Positions 25,834 to 34,755 of a stretch of 64,000 nucleotides of DNA are shown here, one piece after another (position 1 is the stretch's first letter; every line of letters starts with the position of its first letter). The translations under genes were made by a program, and so were the position numbers. Where the stretch lies: assembly GCA_017302135.1 (NCBI GenBank), contig JAFLDZ010000017.1, positions 1-64,000 of the forward strand, written 5' to 3'. The stretch comes from Lysobacterales bacterium. Lineage in GTDB: Bacteria; Pseudomonadota; Gammaproteobacteria; Xanthomonadales; Xanthomonadaceae. The notes under the pieces were generated by a model. It saw only the letters and a list, made by a program, of their open reading frames with translations. It did no database searches and was not told the DNA's origin.

Positions 25834-27786
25834 ATGCCCACGAATCGTTACCAGTCTGAGCTAAGCAGGCTTTCGGCCACCTATGAGGCGGCGATGCACC
25901 AAGATATCGAGCACCTCAAACGTGCAATCGCCGGGGCAAGTGAATCGAGCATAATCGGTGTGGGTTCGGGTGGTTCGTTCACGGTCGCATCGCTGTTGTG
26001 TAACCTGCATGAGACATATACCGGCCGAGTATCCCGGCCGTCGACTCCACTGGAGATCATCTGCAACCCGACGCTCGCCTCTTCAAGTCCAGTGTTTCTG
26101 ATCTCTGCTGAAGGCAAGAATCCGGATATAACGGAAGCTCTTGGCCGCGCTAGGCACCATAGTGCCCGTCCAGTCCACGTGTTGACCAATCGCAGCGATA
26201 GCCCACTCATGGCAGCGGCGTGCCAACTGTCTGATGTCAGTGCTCATGTATTTGAACTTCACGAAAAGGACGGTTATCTAGCGACTAACAGCCTCCTGCT
26301 CGACGCGATGTTATTGGCGCGCGCCTACGGAGAGCTGGATGGCGCGACAGACGGTCTTCCTAGCTCAATAGAAGACCTCAGAATTGGCGTGCATTCCATA
26401 CACCAGTGGATTGCATTGGCTGCGGGCTTTGTGGAAGCCGCCACTCAGCGCGGCGCAATAGTCATTGCCTACTCGCCCTTATTGCGTCCTATTGCTGCTG
26501 ATCTGGAATCGAAGCTTGCGGAAGGAGCGCTACTGCACTGCCAACTGGCAGATCTCAGATCATTCGCCCACGGCCGCCATCTCTGGTTGGCCGAGCGACC
26601 GAAGGACGTGGTGGTCCTAGCACTCATAGAACCATCGCTAGGTGAGCTGTGGAATAGAATGAGTGAACTTTTCCCCAGCGAGATCCCTACTTTTACTATG
26701 CCGCTGGCAGGTGCAACTCCCTGCGACCTAATAGCAGGGCTAGTTGGTCAGATGCACCTAGTGCAGGCCATCGCGAAAAAGCTAGGCAAGGATCCAGGCC
26801 GCCCCGATGTGCCGCAATTCGGTAGAGACATCTATTACATTGATCTACCGAAGGTTATCCCGTCACCCGGGACCCGTTTACCGGCCGAAGAACAGTCAAA
26901 GTACGATGTTCTTGGGTCCCGCTGGCCTTCACCGCGGAAGCGCAGTGACATGACCAGGGCCATGGGTGCCTTTGTCACTGCCATTACGCAACAAAACTTC
27001 CGTGCCGTGGTCTTTGACTATGACGGTACCTTGTCTGCCTCGCAGCGACGAACTGCGCCGCCTTCAGGCCCGATCCTAAACCACCTAAGACGTCTCGTTG
27101 AAGCTGGTGTCTTGATCGGCATTGCGTCAGGTCGCGGCGATTCCATTCAGGAGCAACTCGCTGAAGCCCTTCCTGAGCAGATACTGAGCCATATTTTCCT
27201 CGGTCTCTACAACGGTGGTTGGATTGGATCGGCGATCTCTCCACCGGAGACGCCCAAAGGCACGGTAGAATTTCTGAGTCACGTCACCCGGATTGCACGG
27301 AAGCTGCAGTCGCTCGGCGTACCGATCGAGCGCATCAAGACAACACATCCGTATCAAGTCAGCATCCGGTTTCGAGATGGGCTGCCCACTGACAAGATGT
27401 GGTTTGTCGTCGCAGATGCCCTGCGTCAGGCAGGCCTTACCACTGGCACCTTGTTTTTAAGTAAACACTCGTTGGATGTTCTGGCGCCTGGCGTTGGTAA
27501 ATCTGGTCTCATTGCCCACATCGTTCAAAATCAAAAAGTCGACCCGCATCAGGTCCTGACGATGGGTGACCAAGGTGCTTGGCCGGGCAATGACGTCTCG
27601 CTGCTTGAACACCGGTTCTCGCTTAGTGTAGACATGCCGTCAAGACGATTGGATCGCGGGTGGAAGTTGGCACCTAGTCACAAACGCGATGTGGACGCAA
27701 CGCTTTGGTACTTGGACCGTTTCCAGACGGATGGATCTGGCGGCTTCAGGTTTTCGATGTCTGATGAACCATCGAGCGATGATTAA
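25834..27786 (+). CDS. tandem SIS + HAD phosphatase fusion protein
   Basis: A 650-residue cytoplasmic protein. Two SIS (phosphosugar-binding) folds: first about 30-190 ('IIGVGSGGSFTVASLLCNLH', 'VFLISAEGKNPDITEAL'), second about 200-340 with GlmS-like 'DLESKLAEGALLHCQLADLR' and 'FAHGRHLW'. A complete HAD hydrolase follows (390-600): nucleophile 'VVFDYDGTLS' (Asp395), 'IASGRGD', Lys in 'GVGKSGL' and 'MGDQGAWPGND'. It therefore probably binds a phosphorylated sugar or nucleotide sugar and removes a phosphate. Substrate unknown. ATG 25789, inside NADAR, is an alternative start. It ends 2 nt before the next gene. Confidence 0.75.
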   Translation: MPTNRYQSELSRLSATYEAAMHQDIEHLKRAIAGASESSIIGVGSGGSFTVASLLCNLHETYTGRVSRPSTPLEIICNPTLASSSPVFLISAEGKNPDITEALGRARHHSARPVHVLTNRSDSPLMAAACQLSDVSAHVFELHEKDGYLATNSLLLDAMLLARAYGELDGATDGLPSSIEDLRIGVHSIHQWIALAAGFVEAATQRGAIVIAYSPLLRPIAADLESKLAEGALLHCQLADLRSFAHGRHLWLAERPKDVVVLALIEPSLGELWNRMSELFPSEIPTFTMPLAGATPCDLIAGLVGQMHLVQAIAKKLGKDPGRPDVPQFGRDIYYIDLPKVIPSPGTRLPAEEQSKYDVLGSRWPSPRKRSDMTRAMGAFVTAITQQNFRAVVFDYDGTLSASQRRTAPPSGPILNHLRRLVEAGVLIGIASGRGDSIQEQLAEALPEQILSHIFLGLYNGGWIGSAISPPETPKGTVEFLSHVTRIARKLQSLGVPIERIKTTHPYQVSIRFRDGLPTDKMWFVVADALRQAGLTTGTLFLSKHSLDVLAPGVGKSGLIAHIVQNQKVDPHQVLTMGDQGAWPGNDVSLLEHRFSLSVDMPSRRLDRGWKLAPSHKRDVDATLWYLDRFQTDGSGGFRFSMSDEPSSDD

Positions 27787-27788
27787 CC

Positions 27789-28892
27789 ATGCAGGACCTC
27801 AATGCAGCCGAGCTTTTGGCACGGGTAATGGGATGGCAGGACCACGAACTTGTGCTTCGGCACGTGCCGGAACTTCAACTGCTTGCTTACTACAAATACG
27901 ACTACTACCAACGCTTTGGACCAGGTCGAAGGTTCATCGAAAGCTTGGCGCTATGGCTTAGTCGGCTTGAACCCGAAGACCGGCCAGCGGCTCTTGAACT
28001 CGTCGAGGAGAAGCTCGTTTACTTCTCTGACAGCGAAATATCTCACCTAGTGGAAATGGCCTATCCGGACCTGATCGTCCAGGAGCGGCTTCGCTTGGTG
28101 GCCGAGGAGTACGGCATACCGACGCACAAGGTCGGAGAACTTTCCAGACATGCACGATTTGAAGAATTACGAATAAAGTCGCTCTACTTGGGGCTAAGCG
28201 ACGGTGCAAGGACGAATGAGCTTCGCCGCGCCAGCAATCATCAAATCAACAACGAGCAGATTTGGCAAGCCTACGAGCTGGGCGAGCAGAAGTCGGTCTC
28301 AATGCTCAAAGACCTCAAGGAGGAACTGGAGAAAGCCGACTTCCAGGCTCAATCGCCTCACTTCAACTTGGTATGGCTGCTGGATGATTTTTCGGGCAGC
28401 GGGAACACCTACATTCGCTACGACAGCGAGCACAAGACATACGGCGGCAAGTTGCAGAAAATATACGAACAACTCCACCAAAGGCATCTGATAGATCCTT
28501 CGCACTATGAAGTGTTCTTGGTGCTCTATATAGCGACGCGTCAGGCGATCGATCATATCGAGTACTGGAGCGAACGGTTTACCTCGGAGCGAGGATTCAA
28601 GCCGCTTCAGCTTCGCGTTTTATGTAAGCTCGAGCGGAATTTGGCACTGACGGAGAGCCCGACCGCTAGTATCGGCGAGCTTGTGGCCAAGGAGAAATAT
28701 TTTGACATCAGGGCCAACGACAAGCACATGAAGGTGGGCGGCGCAGATGGTCGACTTGGATTTGCTAATTGCGCGCTGCCCGTCGTGCTGTCCCACAACA
28801 CCCCCAACAACTCTGTCTATCTGCTTTGGGGGCCTGAGCAATGCGATTACTCTGGCCTATTCCCAAGAGTCGTGAGACATAGAGATTTCTGA
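27789..28892 (+). CDS. phosphoribosyltransferase-like protein (PRTase-CE type)
   Basis: A 367-residue protein. Residues 196-206 'WLLDDFSGSGNT' match the PRPP-binding loop of phosphoribosyltransferases (hydrophobic strand, two acids, then small/Gly and Asn-Thr). 'LGLSDGARTNELRRAS' (135-149) is a second conserved-looking element, and a C-terminal 'VLSHNTPNNSVYLLWG' follows. The N-terminal 120 residues are helical. Proteins like this appear in predicted conflict/stress operons; the base substrate is unknown. It is 2 nt after the SIS-HAD gene, and its TGA overlaps the next ATG by 1 nt. Confidence 0.7.
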   Translation: MQDLNAAELLARVMGWQDHELVLRHVPELQLLAYYKYDYYQRFGPGRRFIESLALWLSRLEPEDRPAALELVEEKLVYFSDSEISHLVEMAYPDLIVQERLRLVAEEYGIPTHKVGELSRHARFEELRIKSLYLGLSDGARTNELRRASNHQINNEQIWQAYELGEQKSVSMLKDLKEELEKADFQAQSPHFNLVWLLDDFSGSGNTYIRYDSEHKTYGGKLQKIYEQLHQRHLIDPSHYEVFLVLYIATRQAIDHIEYWSERFTSERGFKPLQLRVLCKLERNLALTESPTASIGELVAKEKYFDIRANDKHMKVGGADGRLGFANCALPVVLSHNTPNNSVYLLWGPEQCDYSGLFPRVVRHRDF

Positions 28893-30808
28893 TGGCTTAC
28901 AACGTAAATCCTTTTCTGGAACGGCGATCTGAGAGAACCACCTCAGATCAGGAGTTCGCGCTTGTCTTCTCCCCTAAAATATTGGAGAAGCTCTCCGACG
29001 AAGCATTCAAAGGTGGCGTGCACATTTTTCGTAGTGCGCCAGGTGGCGGCAAGACGACAATTCTTCGGGCGTTTACACCCAGCGTGCTGCGAAGTTTCTG
29101 GCGTGCAAAGGGCAGTAACGAGCTAAAAGAATCGTTTCCGCTATTCGTCGAGAAGGGCGTTCTGGATGACCAGGAAGGCCCTCGTCTTCTGGGCATCCTG
29201 ATATCGTGTGCATCAGGCTATGCTGACTTGCCAGCAGGCGCCTCTTCGATTGAGGAAGGCCCGTTTCGCGCGTTGCTAGATTGCCGCGTAGTACTGCGCA
29301 CGATCCGCAGCTTGAGCTCCTACCTCGGCTTCAGTGCCGATGAATCACTGGACTCAATCACATTGGAGTATGGAGAAGCCGGACGAGACATTCAGGGCAT
29401 TCCAAAACTAAGATCTGCACGCGAGTTGGCAGAGTGGGCGGAGACCCAAGAAAAGCGGATATACGCCGAGTTGGACGCTTTCGCAGGTTCTACAAATCAA
29501 GTCCTTCCTTCGAGTCAGCGGTTCGAGAGTGTGCTCTGGTTGCAGTCTGTAAGGTTTGTGCGGAACGGTATATCTTTAGCTACCAATCGTCTGCTGATGA
29601 TCGACGACCTTCACCGCCTTAGACGCAAGCAGCGTGAGCTGCTCGTGGATGAATTGACGGTTCAAAGGCCCGAGATTCCCATCTGGCTGGCGATGCGAAC
29701 CTTGGTGTTGGGGGAAGCGCTACTATCCCAAGGCGCAAGGTCCGGTCGGGATATTCATGAGTACCCTCTGGAAGAGCTATGGGGTGGCTCAAAAGGTATC
29801 CACCAATTCATCCCATTTGCTCAGAATGTGTTGGATCGTCGGATGAATCGCCAAGATGCAGTCACTGGCAATTTCTCGCAACGCCTTCGGGAGCAACTGG
29901 AGCCAGAGGAAATTCTCGCCTTCAGTCAGCCTACTATCGATGCGTTCCGCATAACAGTTCAGCCTCACGAGAAGAACGCACGCTACAGCGAGTGGATCGC
30001 CAGAGCAGAGAAGAAGTCGGCAGAGCCTACTGTAGACACATTGTTGGAGTTGTTTGTCACCAGAATTCTAGTTGCGCGGGATGCCTCCAAGAAACAGATG
30101 AGTTTTGACTTGGCGCTGCCAGCGGAAGAGATCGATGACAAGGACAACTCTTCGCTGCGCGGTGCGGCCGAGATCCAGCTCCACGAGGAGCTGAAGCTCC
30201 CTTATTTCTATGGACTAGAGCGGCTTTGCGTGATGGCCACCTATAACGTCGAAGAGCTGTTGTCCTTGGCCGCTGCACTGTACGACGGCATCGTCGCACG
30301 GCAGGTGCTTCGCAAGCGTAGCCCCGAGCTTTCGCCAGCCGAACAGGAAAAGATTCTCCGAGAATCAGCTAACCGACGGCTCAAATTTGTGCCCAAGCAG
30401 CACACCGAAGGTGCGCGGGCCCAGAAACTAATCACATCCATCGGCGGCTACTGTCGAGAACGGACTTTTCTACCAAACGCGCCCTACGCCCCTGGCGTGA
30501 CAGGGGTTCGACTCTCACAATCGGAGATGGAAAAGTTACAGGGAGCCTCGCGTGTCCTTGGAGAACAGGGCGCGTTGCTACGGCGAGTGCTGTCGGAGTG
30601 CATAGCAGAGAACCTGTTGGTCCTTCGCGCAAGCAGTGCCAGCACCGCGCGTGACGCAGGATCTATCTTGTATCTGAATCGTACTCTGTGCGCGCATTTC
30701 GGTTTGCCGCTGCAGATGGGCGGGTGGCAGGACGTTTCATGCATGGATCTGATCAATTGGATGTTGCGCGGCTGGAAGCCACAGCAGCGCTTGGCAATGG
30801 GGAGCTAG
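28892..30808 (+). CDS. ORC/CDC6-like P-loop ATPase of the NADAR operon
   Basis: A 638-residue ATPase. Walker A 'FRSAPGGGKTTILRAF' (about 46-61), Walker B 'RLLMIDDLHRL' (233-243), followed by a likely sensor region and a helical C-terminal half. The N-terminal 'NPFLERRSERTTSDQEF' and 'FSPKILEKL' recur in a group I remember as ORC-CDC6-like AAA ATPases in mobile islands. It could be the sensor/switch of the system. There is no transmembrane segment. Coupled to the PRTase gene by a TGATG overlap and 2 nt before the last gene. Confidence 0.7.
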   Translation: MAYNVNPFLERRSERTTSDQEFALVFSPKILEKLSDEAFKGGVHIFRSAPGGGKTTILRAFTPSVLRSFWRAKGSNELKESFPLFVEKGVLDDQEGPRLLGILISCASGYADLPAGASSIEEGPFRALLDCRVVLRTIRSLSSYLGFSADESLDSITLEYGEAGRDIQGIPKLRSARELAEWAETQEKRIYAELDAFAGSTNQVLPSSQRFESVLWLQSVRFVRNGISLATNRLLMIDDLHRLRRKQRELLVDELTVQRPEIPIWLAMRTLVLGEALLSQGARSGRDIHEYPLEELWGGSKGIHQFIPFAQNVLDRRMNRQDAVTGNFSQRLREQLEPEEILAFSQPTIDAFRITVQPHEKNARYSEWIARAEKKSAEPTVDTLLELFVTRILVARDASKKQMSFDLALPAEEIDDKDNSSLRGAAEIQLHEELKLPYFYGLERLCVMATYNVEELLSLAAALYDGIVARQVLRKRSPELSPAEQEKILRESANRRLKFVPKQHTEGARAQKLITSIGGYCRERTFLPNAPYAPGVTGVRLSQSEMEKLQGASRVLGEQGALLRRVLSECIAENLLVLRASSASTARDAGSILYLNRTLCAHFGLPLQMGGWQDVSCMDLINWMLRGWKPQQRLAMGS

Positions 30809-30810
30809 CA

Positions 30811-31974
30811 ATGGGAATGCTATGGGATCAGTACGTGTTTCGGCGGGGTTCGGATGCCAACGAGCTGTGGGATCGCCTGTTTGAGAATCGCCCTGTACGC
30901 CTGCTCTACATAGCCGGTAGCGGGTTTGATGTCAGAGCGCAGGCGGTCATGCGCGAGTGTATTGAGAGCATCTGCAACTCCGGTGCGATCGTCGAAGATG
31001 CAACACTGATCTTGATCAATTTCGCTAACTACCGGCTGGATACAGCCCTCGAGGATCTAACGACGCAGAATGCTCGCGAGCTAGCTAGGATCTTCTCGTC
31101 TATCGGCCGCGTCGAGCAGATGCCTTTTGGCGTAAATGAAGTAGATGAAGATCTCAGTGCCAGCAGTGCTCTTCGGCAAGGAACAGGCGCGGTACTGCAG
31201 AAGGTCGTCGATCAGACTGACATCATCCTTGACGCTAGTTCGCTGCCTCGAGTGATTTATCTGGCTTTGATGACGAATTTGCTGAATCGCTTGATTCCAG
31301 ACAAAAATGCCCCCGGTGCGCTTGCTGCCGGCAGGGTCAACTTTCAGGTGCTGGTCGCCGAAGACGCAGGCCTGGACGGCCAAATCATGGCGGAGGATCC
31401 GAGCAGCGAAATCGTCCATGTGCCGGGATTCTCCGGTGCCATGCAGGTGGAGAGTGTCCAGGATTGGCCGCTCGTGTGGTTCCCGATCTTGGGCGAGCAT
31501 AGGGTGAACCAACTACAGCAGATAATGAGGTCGACCGAAATTCCCGGCGAGGCCGAAATATGTCCGGTGTTGCCACATCCGTCCCGAAACCCGCGTCGGG
31601 CAGATCGGCTATTGGTCGAATACAAGGAAGCGTTGTTCGACTCGCGTCGCACGCCGACCAGCAACATCCTCTACGTCCACGAATCGCAGCCATTTGAAGC
31701 CTACCGGCAGCTGTTGGGAGCTATGAAGCGATACCGGGAAAGCATGGCAATCTTGGGTGGGTGTAGGCTCGTCGTCACGCCATTCGGTAGTAAGTTGATC
31801 ACCTTGGGTGCCGGGCTTGCTTGTTTTGAGATGCGCCCACAGAGTCTCGAAGCACAGTACAGGGTAGCTATCCCTCATGCCGAACCAACACGCTACGTCG
31901 TGGACGCCCAAGCAATCAGATGCTCGCGACCGGAGATATGCAGTCTACTCCTGACCGGTGAGGCGTATGCGTAG
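30811..31974 (+). CDS. unknown protein, last gene of the NADAR operon
   Basis: A 387-residue protein that I do not recognise. It begins with a Rossmann-like strand-loop 'VRLLYIAGSGFDVRAQAVMR' (29-48) and alternates beta and alpha through 'DATLILINFANYRLD' and 'VNFQVLVAEDAGLDGQ'. It lacks obvious catalytic triads or membrane segments. GGGGAG at 30799-30804 supports ATG 30811, 2 nt after the ATPase stop. Position and spacing make it part of the same functional unit, possibly the effector or a substrate-binding partner. Confidence 0.6.
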   Translation: MGMLWDQYVFRRGSDANELWDRLFENRPVRLLYIAGSGFDVRAQAVMRECIESICNSGAIVEDATLILINFANYRLDTALEDLTTQNARELARIFSSIGRVEQMPFGVNEVDEDLSASSALRQGTGAVLQKVVDQTDIILDASSLPRVIYLALMTNLLNRLIPDKNAPGALAAGRVNFQVLVAEDAGLDGQIMAEDPSSEIVHVPGFSGAMQVESVQDWPLVWFPILGEHRVNQLQQIMRSTEIPGEAEICPVLPHPSRNPRRADRLLVEYKEALFDSRRTPTSNILYVHESQPFEAYRQLLGAMKRYRESMAILGGCRLVVTPFGSKLITLGAGLACFEMRPQSLEAQYRVAIPHAEPTRYVVDAQAIRCSRPEICSLLLTGEAYA

Positions 31975-32012
31975 ATGCCGCATCTGTTCGGTTTGTTAGA
32001 ACGGTCACTTTC

Positions 32013-32027
32013 AGAGAATTGTTCTCT
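32013..32027. terminator. Small perfect hairpin between convergent genes
   Basis: AGAGAA-TTG-TTCTCT, a perfect 6-3-6 palindrome between the converging ends of the NADAR operon and the membrane-protein gene. It may assist bidirectional termination, although no T-run follows. Confidence 0.3.
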
Positions 32028-33144
32028 ACCTTTCTTCAAAGACGCTGCCTTCAATAAAACCGTTTTCGTCCAGCAGGCAGTTGATTCTGAATTTCAATTC
32101 AAGATTGAAGCTGTTCTTGGCGGTGAATGACGAGGTCACGCGTGTTCGGCCGTTCGGATGTTCAGAGATCGACAGATCGAGCACGCGCGAGAAATCGACG
32201 GTCGACGGATGGTTGGCATTCGCTTTCGCGTAGGCCTCACAGAGGTCCGTCGCGCGCATCTGGTCGATATGTCCCGGCGCCCGAAACGGGGTCGGGTCGT
32301 CGACGCGCTTGGCGTCGAAGTACACGTTGACGGATTCGGCGCCGTCGCCGCAGTTCACAAAGTAAACCGGCTTCTTCTGCGCCTTGCTTTCCGTCCCGGA
32401 CTTCGCGACGGACGATGGATAGATCGCGTTCTTGCAGCGCGGGTCTTCGCGATGAATGCGATTGACCGTCTTGATGATCGCGTCCTTGGCTTTCTTCGTA
32501 TCCTTGTCCCACGAGAAGTCAGCGTCGACAAAGTCGCGCACTTCACCGGGTTTGAGCGGAAGCGCCAGCGCGGTTCGTTCGACCCAACCGACCTGTTCCT
32601 TCAGCCATTCCGGCGTCGCGATCTGCACGCGCGCCCAGTCGCCGTCGATGCACTGCAACTGCACGGTGGTCGAATTGTCGATGGATTGGTACGTGGTCTC
32701 TCCGATCACCCGGGTGGCCTTCTCGTTCACGATCTTCTCGCCGTTCGGCGATGTGCGCAGGGTATGCCCCGCGCTACCGATGACATTGACGATCACTCCG
32801 TCGGACGAAATACCCTTTTCGCAATGGAACTTCGGCGCCGGTGGCGTCTGCCCTGCCGTCTGTCCAGGCGCGGGCGTGCCGGTTTTCACGCTGGACGGCT
32901 CGTTCGACATCGACAGCGCCATGCCAATGACAAAGACAACAAAGCCGAGAGCGACCTGACTGAACCCGCTTTTGAGTATGGTGAGCTTGTTCGCTAACCA
33001 GGCGCCGCCAACCGGCGCAATTAGAGCGCAGCCCACGAGCATGATCAATGCCCCGAGAACGTTGCCGGTGAACAGGCTTCCCAGTGACGCCATGCTCAGG
33101 AAAATGGCTAGCAGCCAGCGAACGACGCTCTTGAGCACATCCAT
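32026..33144 (-). CDS. membrane protein with SH3-like domain
   Basis: A 372-residue protein. Two to three N-terminal transmembrane helices (about 8-80: 'VVRWLLAIFLSMASLGSLFT', 'GALIMLVGCALIAPVGGAWL', 'VALGFVVFVIGMALSM'), a Pro/Thr linker, a bacterial SH3-like domain (about 108-195: 'VNVIGSAGHTLRTSPNGEKI', 'DGDWARVQI') and a C-terminal domain with six cysteines overall that I do not recognise. The exposed part is probably periplasmic. It is downstream of the XRE gene on the same strand, but 220 nt away, with a C10 tract between. Confidence 0.55.
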   Translation of the reverse strand: MDVLKSVVRWLLAIFLSMASLGSLFTGNVLGALIMLVGCALIAPVGGAWLANKLTILKSGFSQVALGFVVFVIGMALSMSNEPSSVKTGTPAPGQTAGQTPPAPKFHCEKGISSDGVIVNVIGSAGHTLRTSPNGEKIVNEKATRVIGETTYQSIDNSTTVQLQCIDGDWARVQIATPEWLKEQVGWVERTALALPLKPGEVRDFVDADFSWDKDTKKAKDAIIKTVNRIHREDPRCKNAIYPSSVAKSGTESKAQKKPVYFVNCGDGAESVNVYFDAKRVDDPTPFRAPGHIDQMRATDLCEAYAKANANHPSTVDFSRVLDLSISEHPNGRTRVTSSFTAKNSFNLELKFRINCLLDENGFIEGSVFEER

Positions 33145-33365
33145 CTCTCTTTCCTTGAGGATTCAGGCGATCTCGCCGGCAGCGTAGCGGCGCCCCCCCC
33201 CCAACTGTGCCATCTTGGGGATAGTCCGTGCAATGCTCTCAGTCCGGATGGCAACCCGGCGAATTGATCGGCTGAGATCCGTCGGAGGAACTGTAGCCGC
33301 GTGACCGTTGGTGCGGCCTGCAGCTTTGAAGGTGCCCCTGCTCCCTCCCGCCGCAAGGCAATGAG
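33145..33365. other. Intergenic spacer with poly-C tract
   Basis: 221 bp between the XRE regulator gene and the membrane-protein gene. It carries ten consecutive C (33193-33202), 49-58 nt upstream of the membrane-protein start codon. No gene is visible. Confidence 0.5.
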
Positions 33366-33710
33366 CTACCGCCCGCGCACTACGCGCTTGGTGCCGGGCT
33401 GATCGAACAGATCGACCATCTTCCTGAGCCGGTCCTTGTCTGACTTGTCCATGCTGACGTATTTGCGGAAGAACCGCAGGTCTTCGGGGGACGCTTTTAC
33501 GGGTGGCGGCTCGCCCAGTAGGTCCTGCGTGGTGACGCCGAGGGCTTTGGCCAGGTCGACCAGGACCTTCGCCGACAGATGCGGCACTTCGCGGTTCTCC
33601 AGTTCCCAGACGTAGCTCTTGCTGATGCCGGCCGCCTGGGCCAATCCCTCCATCGTCAAGCCGGCGCTTTTGCGTAGCCGTCGCAATCGCATGCTCAAAG
33701 AGGTCGCCAT
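33366..33710 (-). CDS. XRE-family transcriptional regulator
   Basis: A 114-residue regulator. The N-terminal HTH_3 domain (about 6-65) reads 'LRRLRKSAGLTMEGLAQAAG' then 'ISKSYVWELENREVPHLSAK', with 'LAKALGVTTQDLLGE' closing the domain. A helical C-terminal tail 'DLRFFRKYVSMDKSDKDRLR' may dimerise. It is divergent from the gene pair at 33928-35682 across a 217-bp spacer and probably controls both directions. Phage-repressor-like in size. Confidence 0.85.
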   Translation of the reverse strand: MATSLSMRLRRLRKSAGLTMEGLAQAAGISKSYVWELENREVPHLSAKVLVDLAKALGVTTQDLLGEPPPVKASPEDLRFFRKYVSMDKSDKDRLRKMVDLFDQPGTKRVVRGR

Positions 33711-33927
33711 TCGTCTTCTCCCTCGGTCGGAGGCGCCGCCATACGGCGCATGAACAGGAATGTGTAAATTTTACCACCCTATGACTTCAGGCGATTGACA
33801 ACCGTGACACGAGTTCTAGAATCCGAATCTCAAGTATGGTGAAAGTGAACAAGCGTGGATCTGCGGGGCGCTTTGTCGGCGAAGGGGATCGTCGACGTAA
33901 GAACTGGGGTTACGCTGGAGACGGATC

Positions 33928-34749
33928 GTGTCCAGCTACGAAATGTTATTGGATTTGCTGTTGAAGATACCGCCGGATGAAGTCCTGTTCGACTTCCTGG
34001 CGCAGTGCGGCCTTTCACTACGATTCGGCGTCGTGGATACGGAAGGGCGCGCCTACGAAGCACTGCTCATCGCCGCGGCGATCGAACGCGCGCCATCACC
34101 CGTTCGTGACTGCATTCTGGCGAGCATGCGCCATGTCGCCCTGCTGGCCGACGAGGCGGGCCTGAAGGCGCTACGCATCGTGAACGAGGCCCACGCCGTC
34201 CGGGTGAACGTCTTGCACCTGCCGGATGCCCCGGCGCAGTGCGCGTTGTGGATGTACTTGCGACACCGCGATCTTTTCGATGAAGCCATCCGTTTGCGCG
34301 GATTACATGCCCAGTTTCACGAGCCGATGCCACTCGATGCCCTGCGACAGCCACTCTCGCCGCCTGACGCATTGGTGGTGGACAGCGTGCGCCTGTACGA
34401 GGCGACGTTACTGGATGAGGTGACCGGCGGCGAGATCACGATCAAGGCACCCGCAGGCGATGCGCGCATCAGCGTGCTGGATCTGCTGGAGCACTGGATG
34501 CCGATTGAGAACCCGATGCGACAGGGTCGCTTCCGTGTGATCGCAGCCAAGCTAGGCGTCGAATTCTTTCCCGAGCCGGGGCAAACGGTCGGTCGATCGG
34601 TGGTGCTCGCGCTGAAACGACGTGGCGGCAGCAATCTGAGCGACTTCGATTCCGGTACTCGTGAGCAGGCCGAGTCCTGGTTGAGTTACTGGCGATTGTC
34701 GCCAAGCCGCGATGTCCAGGCGGCGTCATCAATGCAGACGACGGTCTGA
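33928..34749 (+). CDS. hypothetical protein of a two-gene unit, 273 aa
   Basis: A 273-residue soluble protein that I do not recognise. It begins at GTG with GGAG about 8 nt upstream; ATG 33943 is a shorter alternative. It is Leu/Ala-rich and mostly helical in the first 130 residues, with a C-terminal 'GGSNLSDFDSGTREQAESWL'. No nucleotide-binding motif or cysteines of note. It is 6 nt before the zinc-ribbon gene, so the two act together; the XRE gene is divergent. Confidence 0.5.
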   Translation: MSSYEMLLDLLLKIPPDEVLFDFLAQCGLSLRFGVVDTEGRAYEALLIAAAIERAPSPVRDCILASMRHVALLADEAGLKALRIVNEAHAVRVNVLHLPDAPAQCALWMYLRHRDLFDEAIRLRGLHAQFHEPMPLDALRQPLSPPDALVVDSVRLYEATLLDEVTGGEITIKAPAGDARISVLDLLEHWMPIENPMRQGRFRVIAAKLGVEFFPEPGQTVGRSVVLALKRRGGSNLSDFDSGTREQAESWLSYWRLSPSRDVQAASSMQTTV

Positions 34750-34755
34750 TGCGCA

